A stretch of DNA of 64,000 bases, taken from positions 1,159,501 through 1,223,500 of the forward strand of contig NC_057372.1 of the NCBI RefSeq assembly GCF_016906535.1, read 5' to 3'. Positions within the stretch are counted from its first letter, which is position 1; every line of letters begins with the position of its first letter. Source of the DNA: Rhizoctonia solani (Eukaryota; Basidiomycota; Agaricomycetes; Cantharellales; Ceratobasidiaceae). The notes under the pieces were generated by a model, which was not told where the DNA came from, made no database searches, and saw nothing but the letters and a program-made list of their open reading frames with translations. This document shows, piece after piece, positions 12,961-25,426 of this stretch. The translations under genes were made by a program, and so were the position numbers.

Positions 12961-15735
12961 GGGGCTTTAGAAATAGCCTTAAGCGCCGGAGCGGTGCTCA
13001 AATAACCAACCTTTGGGGTCGTTCCAATACAACCTGCCTCGACAAGGCCAAAATTACCGTATCTTTTTGAAGCTCTCCTAGAATGCACATGTTCACGAAG
13101 AGTATGATGTCGGTCATCATTTATTAGACATGTATGCCCAACTGTATAGGTGGAATGGTAACTCGGATCATCAATTGAACTAAGTTGTACTGGGTAACTA
13201 ACTATCAGTCTATGTAAAGATGAATATTACAGACGGTGATAAATATATATTATTCGTGATAGTTGTTAAGTATATGCGTTGAGATCTCGTTCGCATATAA
13301 ACCACTATCGTGCCCTAATGCATGAGTCACCAAGATTTATTCGCGGATCTACATCACTGACGCATACACGGATTCCAATATTTACTTTTGCCTAAGATTG
13401 CGAACATGTCTAGGCAGGGACTGTGGAGCACTGAAATTTGAGTTATCAAGTGTTTTCATTGGATAGTCGGCATAAAGTAAGTTCTTGTCCCCTCTCCCCG
13501 ACTCCGACCCGAGCCGGTTGGGTGTGATGCAGTAGATCTCAGGTGGCTTACGGTTTGTTACTTCTTATGGCGAAGTCTTCAGCTATTTTCCCTCTTTCTT
13601 TTGTCGCCACATTTCGCCTACTTCGGAGCTAGAAGGTAGGCATTTGCTATCATGATCATGTATATCCCGTAGCCGATTAAATTTGACGACAACTACATCC
13701 TGGAATAGGGGGCACTCCAATAGGGTGATCACAAAAACGCAGAGAATTTTCAGCGTATCTACTACAAAATGAATAAGTCGGAACATCAGCCGGTCGGCGG
13801 GGCCTCTACCTCTCCTGGAAAGATTGAACCGGCAAAGAATGATAGGGGCGAACAGGCTTTGGGGTTGGCCTCGATAAATGAATGTGTGCGCTGCGTGGAA
13901 CCGAAAGATAGGGTCGTCCGGTACTAAAGGTGGTCCGGACTTATCCCTGTGTTTGTCCCGTGCATATGTCCAGTTGATAGTGCTCAGGTGCATGTATTAT
14001 TTTTTGCAGCGTGAACGGCGTTGTGAATTCGTTAAAGTTAGGCACGAGGATGCTCCTCGACAGGTCGACATGCAACTGACCATCACCCCTATACAGGTGT
14101 TAATTGCGGATGTCCTGCTTCAGGAAATTGCCGTTTCGTTGGCTCGTGCTATCGAATGGTTGAGGGGACAGGTAAAGTTCTCCATTAAAGGGCGACGGAT
14201 CAAAGGGGTGCTGAATAGCCTGAGGAACAGAGAAGGCACTGGTGAGTTTTGCAAAAGCAGAGAAAAGGAAACTCGGGTTGCCCGCAGCATGCCGCGTCGT
14301 TACGGCTTTACCCTTAGTGAGCTATCCCTCAGAGGGAAGTAACCACCCCACGAAGAAATAACCCCACTGAACATTGGGACAATAAACTGAACCTAACTCA
14401 AAGAGGGGAAAGCTGGAACTGTTGCTAGCTTATACTCGAAGTATTACCGACGCGAGAATAACTGTGGAGTGATACGCTTTCGCAGCCACACGCTAGCCTA
14501 TGAAATATTGTTCAGCGAGAGGTAGACGGGAGAACCAGAGTCTCAAAGCAAATTGTATCGGATCTGACCTACATAGCCCGATTGCTTTGAGCTTTAAGCT
14601 GCTGTTCGGATCCAAATCCAGCGCATGTACTCCCAACAAATGATTGGAACATAAGGCTGGACAAACTTGCGACAGCTCAGTGCCAGCTTGAGTCTCGGTA
14701 AGCGAAGAAAACTTTGGGGTAAAACGCAGTAAGCTGTGATCTTAAACGCTGATGTGACTGAAACGTACAAACAACGTGTGTTGTCATATGAAATCCGTAC
14801 GTAGTGAATTTTAGTCGTCATAATGGTTCCTATCAGTGTCAGCCAACGGAGTTCTCCTAGTATACGAATCGTGGCGGGGAGGGGTTGATTTTCTTGCAGA
14901 TGAAGTAGTGATACTAATCATGCGCGGAATGAAGCCTGGGTGGTTGTTTCAAATGCATATTGTTTGATTTATGAATAAATATTACCTTTTCGTTACTAAA
15001 CTTCTGTTATTGTATCAGCTTACGAGGTGTTCATGTCAGTAAACCCCATAACTTACGCATCATAGTACATTTGCTTTGCTCCTTGTAATAATGATACATA
15101 AAGGTGATTCTCCGGGGCCCTTGGTATGTGTCAGATGCGTAAGGGAAACGAGTAGAAGGACAACATTACAGTCATATGAAGGTTCTGAGACAAAGTACCC
15201 AAAGACTTTTGGGTGGAACGATACGTGCTTTGACGAATGCTGTTGTTGTCAGCGGGTACAGATTTCCAGAAACCGTCACGTGAGCGACAGCACAGTGGGG
15301 TGCCAGTGTGCGTTTGGATGGTGTCCTCTATAGCTGAGGGACCAATGACGCGCGAGGGTGGGCTGACGAGAACAAGTTCTAAACATGTGGTATTTATTGC
15401 CATATCAAACGTTTCTATTAATCCACGCATGGTCCGCACCCCGATGGTGGCATCAAATGTGCACTCCTTCATAGAGCTACAAGCTAAACTGGACGATGGT
15501 ACCTCAACAGAGTTGGCCACTTTTGTTAGGGCGAGGCAACAGATTTCGACAAGTATGTCATGAAAGTGCCGACCGGAACTAGTAAGGACCCCAGGAACTC
15601 CAGGAATTGCCCCTTACATCCGGGACGGCCAAGTCAAATGCCGGTCCTAATGCCGGTGATTCGTCCTTAAACATCGCCAATTCATTATACAACCGTACTT
15701 ATACAAAGCAAGCCAATGTGAATATCCAAGGACGA
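12961..15735. other. Gene-poor interval with overlapping unsupported open frames
   Basis: The left part carries the promoter of the carrier-like gene, and the right end is the 3' flank of the regulator gene. Open frames of 100-155 codons occur on both strands at 13583-14342 and 15131-15563. They overlap each other, match no family I know and show no consistent splice pattern, so I do not call them genes. Nothing else stands out. Confidence 0.4.
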
Positions 15736-17950
15736 TCAAAGTTGAAACATAGCAGGAGCAGCGCGAGCAGACCAATCTACCGAATTTCCAGTCTCATCCA
15801 TTTCTTTCCAGATGTCATCGAGGACCGTCACCAAATCTAGCAAGGCGCGTTCTTTGCCACAGCCTGCTAAACGACTTCGAAGGAACGACCGGTCTTTTCG
15901 CGAGATGCACGCTGCTCCGGCCTATGGAAAATGAATAAATATTAAAGCATTGGGTACAAAAAACTCACTAAGAAATATGGGACTGGTAAAAAGATATCGG
16001 GGTTTCGGCCAGCAGGAATCGTCTGTGCCAAACTGATGATTTGTCGAACCGCATCTTTGATGACCCGGTGCAATGGACCAACTTTGTGGATGGCCTAAAA
16101 ATCGCAAGGTCAGTATAAACATCCAGAGCATACTATGCAAAAAAGGATGCATACATGGTACAAGAAGAGAACCATTGCGTGTCTCCAAATCTCCTGCGCC
16201 GACATACGGACGACCTTGAGGAAGGAATTGGTCGTTGGGCTGGGCCGAGCTTGCCATGCACGAATTAATCTTTCTATCTCTTCGGCGCGGGCAATTTTCT
16301 CTTGTTGAGATATCCCCGAATCGCGTAGTGCGCTAATCCTGGCCATTAACACGATCATGACGTTAGGGCACCCAACCATCCATTCAAGTCCAACATCGTC
16401 GTCCAATGGTATGATTATCGGGTTGTCTGGGTCCACGGTAAGCATGTGATCGATATTGGTCTCGTACATGAAAAGAGTAGGTCGAGAAAGTGCCATCGCG
16501 CTCAAGATATCGCACCAGGAAAATATGCGAATATCGAATGTCTCTTTCCCTCGTAAAGACATGAAATCGATGACGTTCCCGCCTACCAAGCTCTGGACAT
16601 ACGGCTTGGCTTGTTCTAGCAACCTATAGTAGGAATTACAACCACCGTAACTATACTGTATCACTTTCAATTCAGTAAGTAACATATCGCAAACTGGAGA
16701 TATTCGCGCACCTCAAAGAAAAGAACCTCTATGATACCAGATAGCTTAGTTGAGGGAGACATTCGGGGGTTTTGTATATCTGATTGAAGTTGGTTTCTGG
16801 CCACTTCATGTAATTTTTCTGCATGAGACTGTAAAACGGTGGGTGTGGCTGCTCTATCATAGAGGGAGCGATACAGATAAGCGATAGCAAGCATGGAGTG
16901 TCTCATGACTTCGGATGTTTGGAATCGTTCGAGTAGGACTGAGGCCAAATTTTGATATATCCTGATGGGTTCGAACACCAGTCGAGAGAAAAACATTAGA
17001 TCTTGAAATGAATGAGTATCATAAACTGCTTGGATGAGACGTAGAGCTCACAGAAATCGTATAACTCGGTGAGGTGCTCCCCACTACCCAATTTCATGGA
17101 TCTCATAGACCGCTCGACCTCTGCGAGAAGACCCTCGGGATCTATGTCATCCTCTTCATCGTCGGCCAGCAAGAGGCCTTCGTGTGGCCTGGCAACCGTT
17201 TGGTGTGAAGCAATTAGCTCAGCCCCCAGCTCGTTGAACGCTGCGTCACTAGCTACAGTCGAAGTACCAAGTCCAGGGTCCGCGTCGGTGGTTTCGATAT
17301 GAGCGTAAGGTACGGTTTGTTGGCCAAAGGTGGGCAAAGTAGGCATCCCCATCCCTAGTAGACTCCCGAAACCATTGAACATATCGGTACCGTCCAGAGT
17401 CGATGGGTTCATCAAGCCATCCAACGGAACATCGCTTGCTGGGGGTGGTCCCAAGCTATCCAGGAAGCTCTGCAAACCACTGAGCCCGGTGCCACTAGGG
17501 CTTTGCAGGCCACCGTTACTTGAACCCAGTCCAGAGAAGCCGGATTGTATATTGATCATAGGCGGTGGGACAGCGCTGGTTGATGGCCCTGCGCCGGGAG
17601 TAGATAGGTCGACATCCAGCGGACTAGGGAACGTGTCACCGATATCCATACTAGAACTTGACGTCTGGGGAGGTATCGATGGGCCAGGGCTGACGGATGA
17701 CGATCCTGGAGTTGACGACTGGGTTTGGTCAGGTGCTGGTGCTCCAGCCAGGGCTCTCTTTCCGTGATGTTCGTAGCCTAGGCATTCAAACCCACCGCGC
17801 ACACATCGTTCGCATCGGGGTCGCCCTTCATCGCACTTTTTTCGCCTGTAGTACACCCTTATTGACGGTGTTTCAAACTCGGAAGTCTACAACACACCTA
17901 TTTTTACAAGTCAGGCATCCCGTCCGAGATCTTAGAGAAGAGGGTGCCAT
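15736..17950 (-). CDS. Zn2Cys6 (Gal4-type) fungal transcription regulator
   Basis: Nuclear DNA-binding regulator of about 649 aa in six in-frame exons (17898-17950, 17052-17845, 16712-17001, 16155-16655, 15969-16094 and 15736-15921). The binuclear zinc cluster is split by the first intron. The first exon gives GCLTCKNR, and the second continues RKKCDEGRPRCERC then FECLGY, giving the six cysteines of C-x2-C-x6-C-x5-C-x2-C-x6-C. A long Pro/Ser/Gly-rich linker, an acidic patch (DDEEDDIDPEG) and a helical C-terminal region resembling the fungal_trans_2 domain (ERFQTSEVMRHSMLAIAYLY, later ALDLV-like helices) follow. The ATG at 17950 is the first in frame upstream of the cluster. Its target genes cannot be inferred. 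It is not next to an obvious pathway cluster. Confidence 0.88.
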
Positions 17951-18277
17951 GTCTGGCTCGGCGCCGAGGTATTTGCGAATTCAAACAAGGAGATGTGGCG
18001 ACAAAAACTATGTCCGAGTGACAGGAATGTGTATTACCGGGGAAACAGTAGTAAATCTATAGTATAAGTATATCTACGGCGGCCAGTCACTCAGGTTGGT
18101 CACTGCACAGGTTGCGAGGGGTGGTACGATTCGTAAGTCGAATCAGAGTTCATGAGAGAAAACAACGCAGTTGCACAGCCGCGCCCTGCGGATCATTTTA
18201 AATAAGGTGTAAATTGTCTTCCTCCCACGGCGCTTGATTTATCAAAGCACGACACATAAATTGATTATTGTGGGCAT
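17951..18277. other. Intergenic, promoter side of the Zn2Cys6 gene
   Basis: Contains the upstream region of the regulator gene and the 3' flank of the deaminase gene, which run in the same direction. I see no further gene. Confidence 0.5.
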
Positions 18278-18861
18278 TTAAGAATGGCCTCGACGAGCCA
18301 TAGCCAGACACTCGGACTCCAAGTCGTCTAACCAAATAATACCAATACCTGTATCCTGCAGCTTTTTTGTTCCTTCGCATTGCACAAAATCTGCAGGCTC
18401 TTTTACGCCGATGATGCAATTCCGGATCCCGGCAGCAACGAGTGCGTCAGCGCACGGCGCCAACCCCGACAGCCGTACGGAGCACGGCTCGAGAGTAGTG
18501 TAAACATCTGCAAGCCGTAAAAGAGTGGAAGGCTCGGCTCCTTGACCAAATGACCGACGCAACTCCTCGGCACCGGCAAGTGCATGCGCCTTTGCCAATG
18601 CATTAGCCTCAGCGTGTGTATTTCCGGCAAGTTCACGCGAGTAGCCGGTAGAGAGTATTTTTTGCGATATCGTACCCTCGTCTCCCAGGGTCGGGACCGT
18701 GATGACACAACCGACGCAAAATGCTGTAGGAACAGGTTCGCATTTTGCGGCTTCTTCGAGGGCTAGACGCATGTATCGAACCCGTTCCTCTCCTAGACCT
18801 AGTCATCAGGTAAATTCCAAGTTTATTCATTTGAAAACTGACTCGGTATTTGTTCTGACAT
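18278..18861 (-). CDS. RIB2: Rib2-type pyrimidine deaminase (DRAP deaminase) of riboflavin synthesis
   Basis: Cytidine/dCMP deaminase-fold enzyme of about 177 aa. It most resembles the deaminase domain of yeast Rib2, which deaminates the ribitylated pyrimidine intermediate of riboflavin synthesis. There are two exons. The first is tiny (18843-18861, MSEQIP) and is joined across a 50-nt intron (18793-18842) to EERVRYMRLALEEAAKCEP. The zinc-site motifs are NTHAEANAL (His ligand and catalytic Glu) and TTLEPCSVRLSGLAPCADAL (two Cys ligands). The family phrases PTAFCVGCVI, STGYSRELAGNTHAE and GVKEPADFVQ are present. Yeast Rib2 carries an additional pseudouridine-synthase domain that is absent here, so this is a stand-alone deaminase. 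The symbol refers to homology of that domain only. Confidence 0.78.
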
Positions 18862-19304
18862 GGTGGCGGAAAGTGGGGTCGAGTAAATGCAGATTGACGC
18901 TAGCGCTAAAGGCAATAGATCAAGCGCCTCGTCATTTTAGCTCAGTTTATTACGTCCATTTTATCTACGCACGCACCTACGTTCGGTTTCCAACAGGTTA
19001 CCCACAATATTGCAACTAGATCTCGCACGTCATCAATATCTGAAAGTCCCAAAAAAACTAGATATACTTGCACAGATCGACATATATATACTATACATAT
19101 ACAATCTTTTACCGCACTGTATGCAGACCACTGACACTTCGAATTTTTTCCGGTCCGAGGCCGATCGCAGCAGAGGAGGTACATATTTATGGGCATTGAT
19201 TTACTGCGAGAACTAATCCCGCGATCACTCCCAAGGCGCGTGCGAGAAAAGCCGAACGTACAAAACATAGGGAATCCACTCGAGCTCAAAGGCAAAGTGA
19301 TCAG
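18862..19304. other. Divergent promoter region between deaminase and WD40 genes
   Basis: The deaminase gene starts leftward at 18861 and the WD40 gene runs rightward, so this interval must hold both promoters and probably the unresolved first exon of the WD40 gene. A short reading beginning ATGCAGACCACTGACAC near 19121 is a candidate for that first exon, but I could not connect it confidently. Confidence 0.4.
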
Positions 19305-20839
19305 ACTTGCTATTCGTGGTGGAGAGGTGGACCGCGGAAAGTGGCTCCGTTGTCCGCAGAGTAAATCTCGTGGTAAGTGAGAGAATTCTTCGATTGATTG
19401 GCCGTCGGGGATGATATTAACGCGTTTACTAGACGGGCAAGTCGGTTCAAGTCTATAGGGGGCATACTGGGCCTGTCACCTGCCTCGCATTTTTTAATCC
19501 GGGCAACGACCGAACAGTCTTGTTGACCGGAGCATGGGATCGGGTAGGCTTTGAGATCATTCAAAATATCTTGATTGACATTTATCACGTTTGTGAAGAC
19601 AATCAAAGCCTGGGACGTTGAGGTAAGTGATTTGCCTTTTGCTTCAAACAGTAACTGAATAAACCGATCAGACAGGGGATCTTCTTTCCACGACGAAAGC
19701 ACATTCTGATTTCTTGAAAACACTCTTGATTATCCCTCAGCTTAACCTTCTCGTATCTGGATCTTCAGACAAGCACGTTAAGCTTTGGTATGTCTATCCA
19801 ATAATGACACCTTCGGGGCTTCTTAATGTCTAGCCGCTTCTCATTTGCAGGGATCTGAGTGTCTTGACTTCGCCGACTGCACACAATGAATCTCTCGTTC
19901 AAATCGGATCGACAACCGGACACACGCGTCCAGTCGAGTGCCTTGCTGTGGACTCGTCAGTTGGTTATCGTCTCTACTCGGCCGATAGCATGGGTGTGAT
20001 TAAGGCTTGGGAGGTAGAATCGCACCCTGCACCCACCTCCAGCCGTCGTCTAACTCATGTAGGCGATCTCCAAGCCCATACAATGGGCATCACAGATATG
20101 TGGGTAGCACATGGTAGAGTCTGGAGCGGTGAGCTTGATGTGCCAGTGGCGGTCATTAGGTACTTGTTCCAACTAACGGTGCATTTTCTGCCGGGGTTTA
20201 GCATCGACGGATAATACTGTACGCGTCCAATCACTTGAAAAGGAGGCAGTGTCGCACCCCCTCGACCACGCGACGCATGTACGATCGCTGATTCCTCTCC
20301 ACCTAACGTCAGCGGGCTTGCCCGTCCTTATTACGGGGTCCGCCGCTGGAAGTTTACACATCTGGGATCTTGAATGGACAGGAGACGGCGATGACCCAGC
20401 CGTTATTGACGGGAGCGGAGCACATGAATCGGGAATGGTTGACGTACATTCGCATGACGTGAGCGCACTGGCGTTGTGGGTGCGGCAGCCGGCGACCGAA
20501 TCCGCTATAGAGACCGCAAATGAGGGTAAAGAGTTGCCGCGAGTTAAATCAGTGGAGGCATGGGTTGTTAGTGGAAGTCTAGATGGCACCTTACGAAGAT
20601 GGCGACTTTCAGGTCAGTTATAGCCCGGGTGTTATATCATCATTATATGCTTATGCTATTCATTAGATCTATTAGACGGAAAATATAACACAAATACAGA
20701 GGCGGCGGCCGAATCTCAAGTGGACACATCAAGTTCAAAGCCACCTCGAAATCTACCAGACGAAAAATCAAAGGCTTTTACAATGACGGAAGAAGAGGAG
20801 CGTGAATTAGCAGAGTTGATGTCAGATGATGACAGCTAG
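19305..20839 (+). CDS. WD40-repeat protein (5' end unresolved)
   Basis: Beta-propeller scaffold protein of a basidiomycete family that I know only as WD40-repeat protein. Partner unknown. Exons read 19305-19372 (LLFVVERWTAESGSVVRRV), 19433-19543 (YRGHTGPVTCLAFFNPG, then LLTGAWDR), 19599-19622 (TIKAWDVE), 19672-19787 (LNLLVSGSSDKHVKLW), 19851-20128 (TGHTRPVECLAVD, SADSMGVIKAWEVE), 20202-20612 (VLITGSAAGSLHIWDLEW, VVSGSLDGTLRRWRLS) and 20667-20839. It ends with the conserved acidic tail TMTEEEERELAELMSDDDS. At least five GH/WD-type repeat units are visible. The exon(s) before 19305 are uncertain. An open frame from ATG 19189 runs into this region but in another frame. Confidence 0.82.
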
Positions 20840-22272
20840 AGAGCTGGATGTAGGTAATGCTACACAGCATCTCGCAATTAATGACACAAGCGACCCTTTT
20901 TCACAACCGCATGGGCATCTCATTATGTTGTCGCGCCTTTTAGTTTAAATTCAGAAATTACTGGCGATCAGGGGACCAGGGGGAAGGCCAAAACCCCAAA
21001 CTTTTAACTATAATCAGACAATCTACAGGGACCGGTTTATTGCAGTATATAATTAATAATCGGGTTTCGGGTTGGTCATTGAGTTTTGCTCTTGTCCCAC
21101 CTAATGGAGGAAACTCGAGTCCGGCAGAACGTTTGGGAGGAGTGGGCGTATGCAGATCATACAAAACCTCCATTTCTGTTGGCCACAAAAAAAGTACATT
21201 GGTAATTTAGCGCTCGCTACCAGAGAATTGGTAGTTGGCGCTGAAAAAGATCGCCGGTAGTGTTATGCATAAGCCGTGATCGCTCTCGGGAATACTTCAA
21301 ATATCTTGTTGCATTTTTATTCATATCTGCCGCTCTCCTATCTTGTGCCACTATTCTTGGCTAATCTGGCTCCAGACCGACGGGTGTGGGGCTTACAGTG
21401 CATGCAAGTTGCTCTCCGTTGAAGAAACGGCGGGAAGAGGATGTAATGACCAACTCCAGTAGAAGCGTCCCCTTTTAAATTTCAAACTAACCGAGGACAA
21501 CTAGAACAGTTTGTTAAACAAACCACGAGGCGGGCTATTGTTAATGCAGCTGACTATCTTGATATCATGATGGCCTTCTGAACAAAGGCGTCGGACTCGG
21601 TGTGAAGGAAATCGGGTACTAGAACTCGATCATAGAATTGGGGTAGTGGCAAAGGAGGGGTACGCTTGCTCTCTTGTGCCTACTTTGAGTGCGGAGGTGG
21701 AACTGTGTCGCCGAGAAACAAATCGAGATACTGAGCTTGTTTTGTAGTAGTAAGTTATTCCGGCACCAGCGCCAAAACCACAGATTGGAGCGCGGGATTT
21801 GAGACCGAGAGCTTAGTTCGAGAATCCAAGTGAATTGAAGCAATAATGACCGGATTCAACCGGCATTTAGTCGTCGAAATAACTCGGTGTCGGCTAACAT
21901 GCAACTGATGGAAGTAATTTACAATAGCTCCCAAAGAGCCGTGCTAGGTTTCTTTGCAACGGATATACATGCTACCAAAAACGACACTCTGTTAAGATTC
22001 CCCTTGAGGATAGAATAATCCACAGTATATATTGATCCACAGAAACGACATTTTAGAGGTACAGTCGTAGCAGTGGTACATGCATCATTTAAGTGTCCGT
22101 AATACGAAATAAAACAAGAGGTAGTACAAGCTATATACAAGCTTTGGGTTGTAATGTAGGGTCCGAATACCCAAGAAGTGAAACAAGAGAAATACTGGTC
22201 GTCCGTGATAACCAATGTAAAAAAAAAGTTCGTAATGAAAGGCGGAGCAAGAGGGGGAAAAAAAGCCAAACT
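20840..22272. other. Intergenic, nothing recognised
   Basis: Sequence between two gene 3' ends (WD40 on plus, secreted protein on minus). Only short unsupported open frames and A-rich runs near 22220 are seen. No RNA gene, repeat array or transposon feature was recognised. Confidence 0.5.
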
Positions 22273-23296
22273 TTAGATGGCAACGCACGATTGTTTGTCT
22301 TCGCTAACGGTATAACCTTCGTTGCAAGACAAGACAGTGCAACCGCCGCTCTCGCACGACGAGACGCTAACGTTGGGGATCGCAGAGCAATCTTGTCCAG
22401 CGCCCACCGAAGCGCAACCTCCGCAAGATTTCAGGTCGGAAAGCGTATCGAAGCATTCAGACTCGGTGCTGAAGATCCCGCCGATAGGGCAAGCGGTCAT
22501 GCCCGCGGGGCAGAAGAAAGCCTCGAGCTCGGTGTACTGGGCAGTCGCCTTCTTCTTGTGCTGAGGGACAGCATTGTGGCGCTTGGTATCAGTAGTAGCG
22601 CGCTTGCTCGGTTGGGGGCCAGGTGGAGTAGGAGGGGTAGGCTTGCAGCATTGGGTGTAAGGGTTCCACTCCCAGTTGGGAGGGCAAGACGGAACAGGCG
22701 TTGGTGGAGGGTGCTGAGGTACACAGCAGCCTTGTTGTCCATGCCAGTACCAACTGGGTGGGCAGTTGTTTCCGCGAGGAGGGAGCGGCGGCGATGGGTT
22801 TCCGTGAGGAAGACAGCAAGAGCGACCACCCCACCACCATTTGTTGTCGCCACAATCATTGTTCTTTGGTGGGGGTGTAGCAGGCGGGCGACAAGAGTAT
22901 GTGCTAGTCCATAGGTTAGGTCTAGCTACGAGGATGTATGCGTATGAATTCTTACCTGGGATTCCAGACCCATCCGTTGCTGCACGATGGCTGGTTGTAA
23001 GGGGGAGTGTACCGAGGGGCACAGCAGTTGGTGTCCTTGTTCCAGAACCACAAGTTGGGGCAAGCATTCCCAGAGCTGGAGTAGGATAACATTCGATGTC
23101 AGCGGCCGTGGATGGATGCCGAATAATTGACTTACGGAGGGCTGGGCGGAGATATGGGTCCGCCAACCTTAATGCAGCAGTCCTTGTCCTTCCAGTACCA
23201 GCTTCCGAGATTGCAGCGAAGATTGAAGGTGGCCACGGCGGGAGCAGCAGCACTGACCAAGACGGTCACAGCAGAGGCTACGGTCGCAAAACGCAT
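22273..23296 (-). CDS. Secreted cysteine-rich protein: W/CC repeats plus CPL1-like C-terminal domain
   Basis: Predicted secreted protein of about 303 aa, in three in-frame exons (23136-23296, 22956-23075 and 22273-22903). It begins with a signal peptide (MRFATVASAVTVLVSAAAPA, cleavage near AVA). The mature N-terminal half has six spaced units of the form Cys-x(3-4)-Trp-x-Trp-x(4-5)-Cys-Cys, for example CNLGSWYWKDKDCC, CPNLWFWNKDTNCC, CPPSWYWHGQQGCC and CPPNWEWNPYTQCC, separated by Pro-rich linkers. Two units deviate, one ending YSC and one with a shifted first Cys. A basic linker with two Lys-Arg pairs follows, then a domain with CPAGMTACPIGG, ECFDTLSDLKSCGGC and GQDCSAIPNVS. That domain resembles the Protein CPL1-like domain of basidiomycete secreted proteins. 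The function is not established. A cell-wall or host-interface role is only inference. Confidence 0.8.
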
Positions 23297-24012
23297 AGTT
23301 GAGTATACACGAGATATTTAAACTAAAGTGTGATGGACAGAACGCTCTAGGCGCAGAACGATGTTAATGAGTGAGAGCTCGTCGGAGCAGTGGGATGGAC
23401 AGAGGTCCTAGAAGGCTGGCCGAGGCAGCAGAGGAAAGAGACAACCGAATGAGAGACCGCATGCTCCCACCCGGGAATATATAAAGGACTCGCCAGTATT
23501 GTTTTGGCCGAGCATATTTTTCTGACTGGACTTCTTCTTCCTTTCAGAGTTTCCAGCCATCCAATCAATCGCCCGGACCAATCATAGGCCTCGGCTGTTG
23601 CTGTGGTTTGACACCGCCGCCGTCGATCCGGCGCTTCTTCGCGTGGATTTGCCTTCGTCATACTGGACAAGTCCCGTTTCATTTCACATCCATCTCTATG
23701 GACGAGGCCATGATCCTCGTAAGTATTTTTCCCAACGACTCCTGCGATAGCAATATCACGGACAATAATAACAAACCAGGGACAAGTGAAGCCAAATCAG
23801 TCTTATAGTTATAGTAGTTTTCAAACCACACTGATATTATGCGCATATCTAGCTTGGAATCTCGGGTAAGCTGTCGGCATGACTCATGATGATCATACAT
23901 CGCTTCTCGTTGATACCCCATCCAAGTCGGAATCAATTTGCAGGCAAGAACCTATACCCATCACGATATCCATCATACTGTTCGAATTCGTGCCTGGTCT
24001 AAGAACTTACAC
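23297..24012. other. Divergent promoter region
   Basis: Lies between the leftward secreted-protein gene and the rightward ALKBH7-like gene, so both promoters are expected here. An AT-rich ATATATAAAG sequence near 23476-23485, about 180 bp upstream of the secreted-protein start on the minus-strand side, could be a TATA-like element. No gene is evident. Confidence 0.4.
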
Positions 24013-25083
24013 ATGCATGTTAACTCCTTATCGTCGACTGCTTTACGTTACCTGCGTAGGGGAATATCATCGAATATCACCTCTGATGTACACGCATTCA
24101 AATCTCAATCACTTAACCTTGTGGCACGGAATCGACTGGAAGGGGTTGAGGACCTATCTTCAGTTTTCAATCTTTCCAGGCTGACGCCCCCGATCCTCGG
24201 CACTCTTGCCGGTCTGCCGAGCAATAGTTTCGTCATATACCCCTACTTTTTATCTACTGAAGAGCAAGAGATTTTATTGAAGGCATCTCTAGCCAAGCTT
24301 GGGGGTAGACGGCGTCGCGTCGGCATGCTTCTGAAGAGGTTGCCTCCGAACTTCCGGCCACTCGGGACACGCTTGGGGAGAGCTTTTCGGAACGGATAAA
24401 GACTATACGTTCGAAGAGGTGTGTAACACCTATATATTTCATTCGAGCCAATAGATTTGAGGATCTGCTAGGGCCATTTTGACGGCGTTATCAGAGATTA
24501 TCGCGAGGTGACAGTGTCCGCCTGGCCTCAGTCTTCTCCCTTGGGTTTGTCGCGCGTCTTACTACGACTCTACGAGCTGGTCGACTTTGAAAACACATTG
24601 CCTGATCCAGGGCTTATTACTCCTCCAAATATCCAAACGCATGTTCTACATCTGGCGTCCACAGGTGCCATTCTACCACATGTCGACAACATCGAGGCGA
24701 GTGGTAGTGTGATTGCTGGGGTTAGTCTTGGGAATACACGTGTCCTAAGGCTGACTCAAAGTACGACGGATTCAATTGAAGCGTCGTTCGATGTACTGCT
24801 TGAGAGTGGTTCGGTTTATATTCAACGGTACGTGGTTATACGCATATACTCCATCGATGTCTTCGTCTAGCTCATTTGGTTTCACGGGGTGCAGAGACAA
24901 TATACGCTACAAGTGGAAACACGAGATACCTAATGTGACAGATTTTCGGGATCGTAGAATTGGTGGTGGACAGCGAATTAGTGTTATGTTACGGGTACGC
25001 TATATGAAAGTTTTTCTTGGGACCATGGGAGAGCTAATGGCTGATAGGATAAACATCGTTCACCCGTTACCAAGCAGAACTAA
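24013..25083 (+). CDS. ALKBH7-like 2-oxoglutarate/Fe(II) dioxygenase
   Basis: Non-haem iron dioxygenase of the AlkB family, closest in phrase order to ALKBH7 (mitochondrial). Substrate unknown. The start at 24013 (MHVNSLSSTALRYLRRG) gives a basic, hydroxylated N-terminus suitable for mitochondrial import. Then come LPSNSFVIYPYFLSTEEQEI, YTFEEGHFDGVIRDYREV, the iron-binding HxD in GAILPHVDNIEASGS, the distal His in YKWKHEIPN and the 2-oxoglutarate-binding Arg in QRISVMLR. Introns are read at about 24420-24472, 24830-24892 and 24991-25048. The last exon gives a short tail ending at TAA 25081-25083. Between about 24300 and 24370 the frame must change once to connect the N-terminal part with the GTDKDYTFEE part, so one small indel or an unseen splice is present there. 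Confidence 0.75.
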
Positions 25084-25426
25084 TTATGACAGGCCACCAC
25101 CATCGCAAGTCCGTGGGCCAGTTATTCTTGCGCTGTCTTGCCATCGACGGGCGTGTGGAAAATGTCTAAATGCGTCCTAGGCGATTACATAACATGCATT
25201 ATCTCCATGTATAAAGCCGTGTCCGTGTCAACAGAGCTTTGATACTCGCACCCAATAACTCAGCAATTGGATCAAATAACTTGTTGAAATCTGAGTTTAT
25301 TCATATCGGAAGCTTGTCGGTAGGCACGCTCATTGTTACGGTCTTGCTTTCAGCCACTGTTAGTACCCGTCTTATCATCTGGGTGTTAGCCAACAAGAGT
25401 CTCGATAACCGGGCGAAAAGGCACTC
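25084..25426. other. Short intergenic spacer
   Basis: Between two plus-strand genes. It contains the presumed promoter of the SET-domain gene. An open frame at 25239-25484 overlaps that gene's first exon in another frame and is not called. Confidence 0.5.

Noticed and set aside
13583..14342. Overlapping frames of 136 and 154 codons on opposite strands
   Set aside because: Neither resembles a known family, neither has splice partners, and they overlap.
22093..22914. 273-codon plus-strand frame antisense to the secreted protein
   Set aside because: Its Arg/Ala/Gly-rich translation is the complement of the Pro/Cys/Trp-rich coding strand, which has a signal peptide, introns and family motifs.
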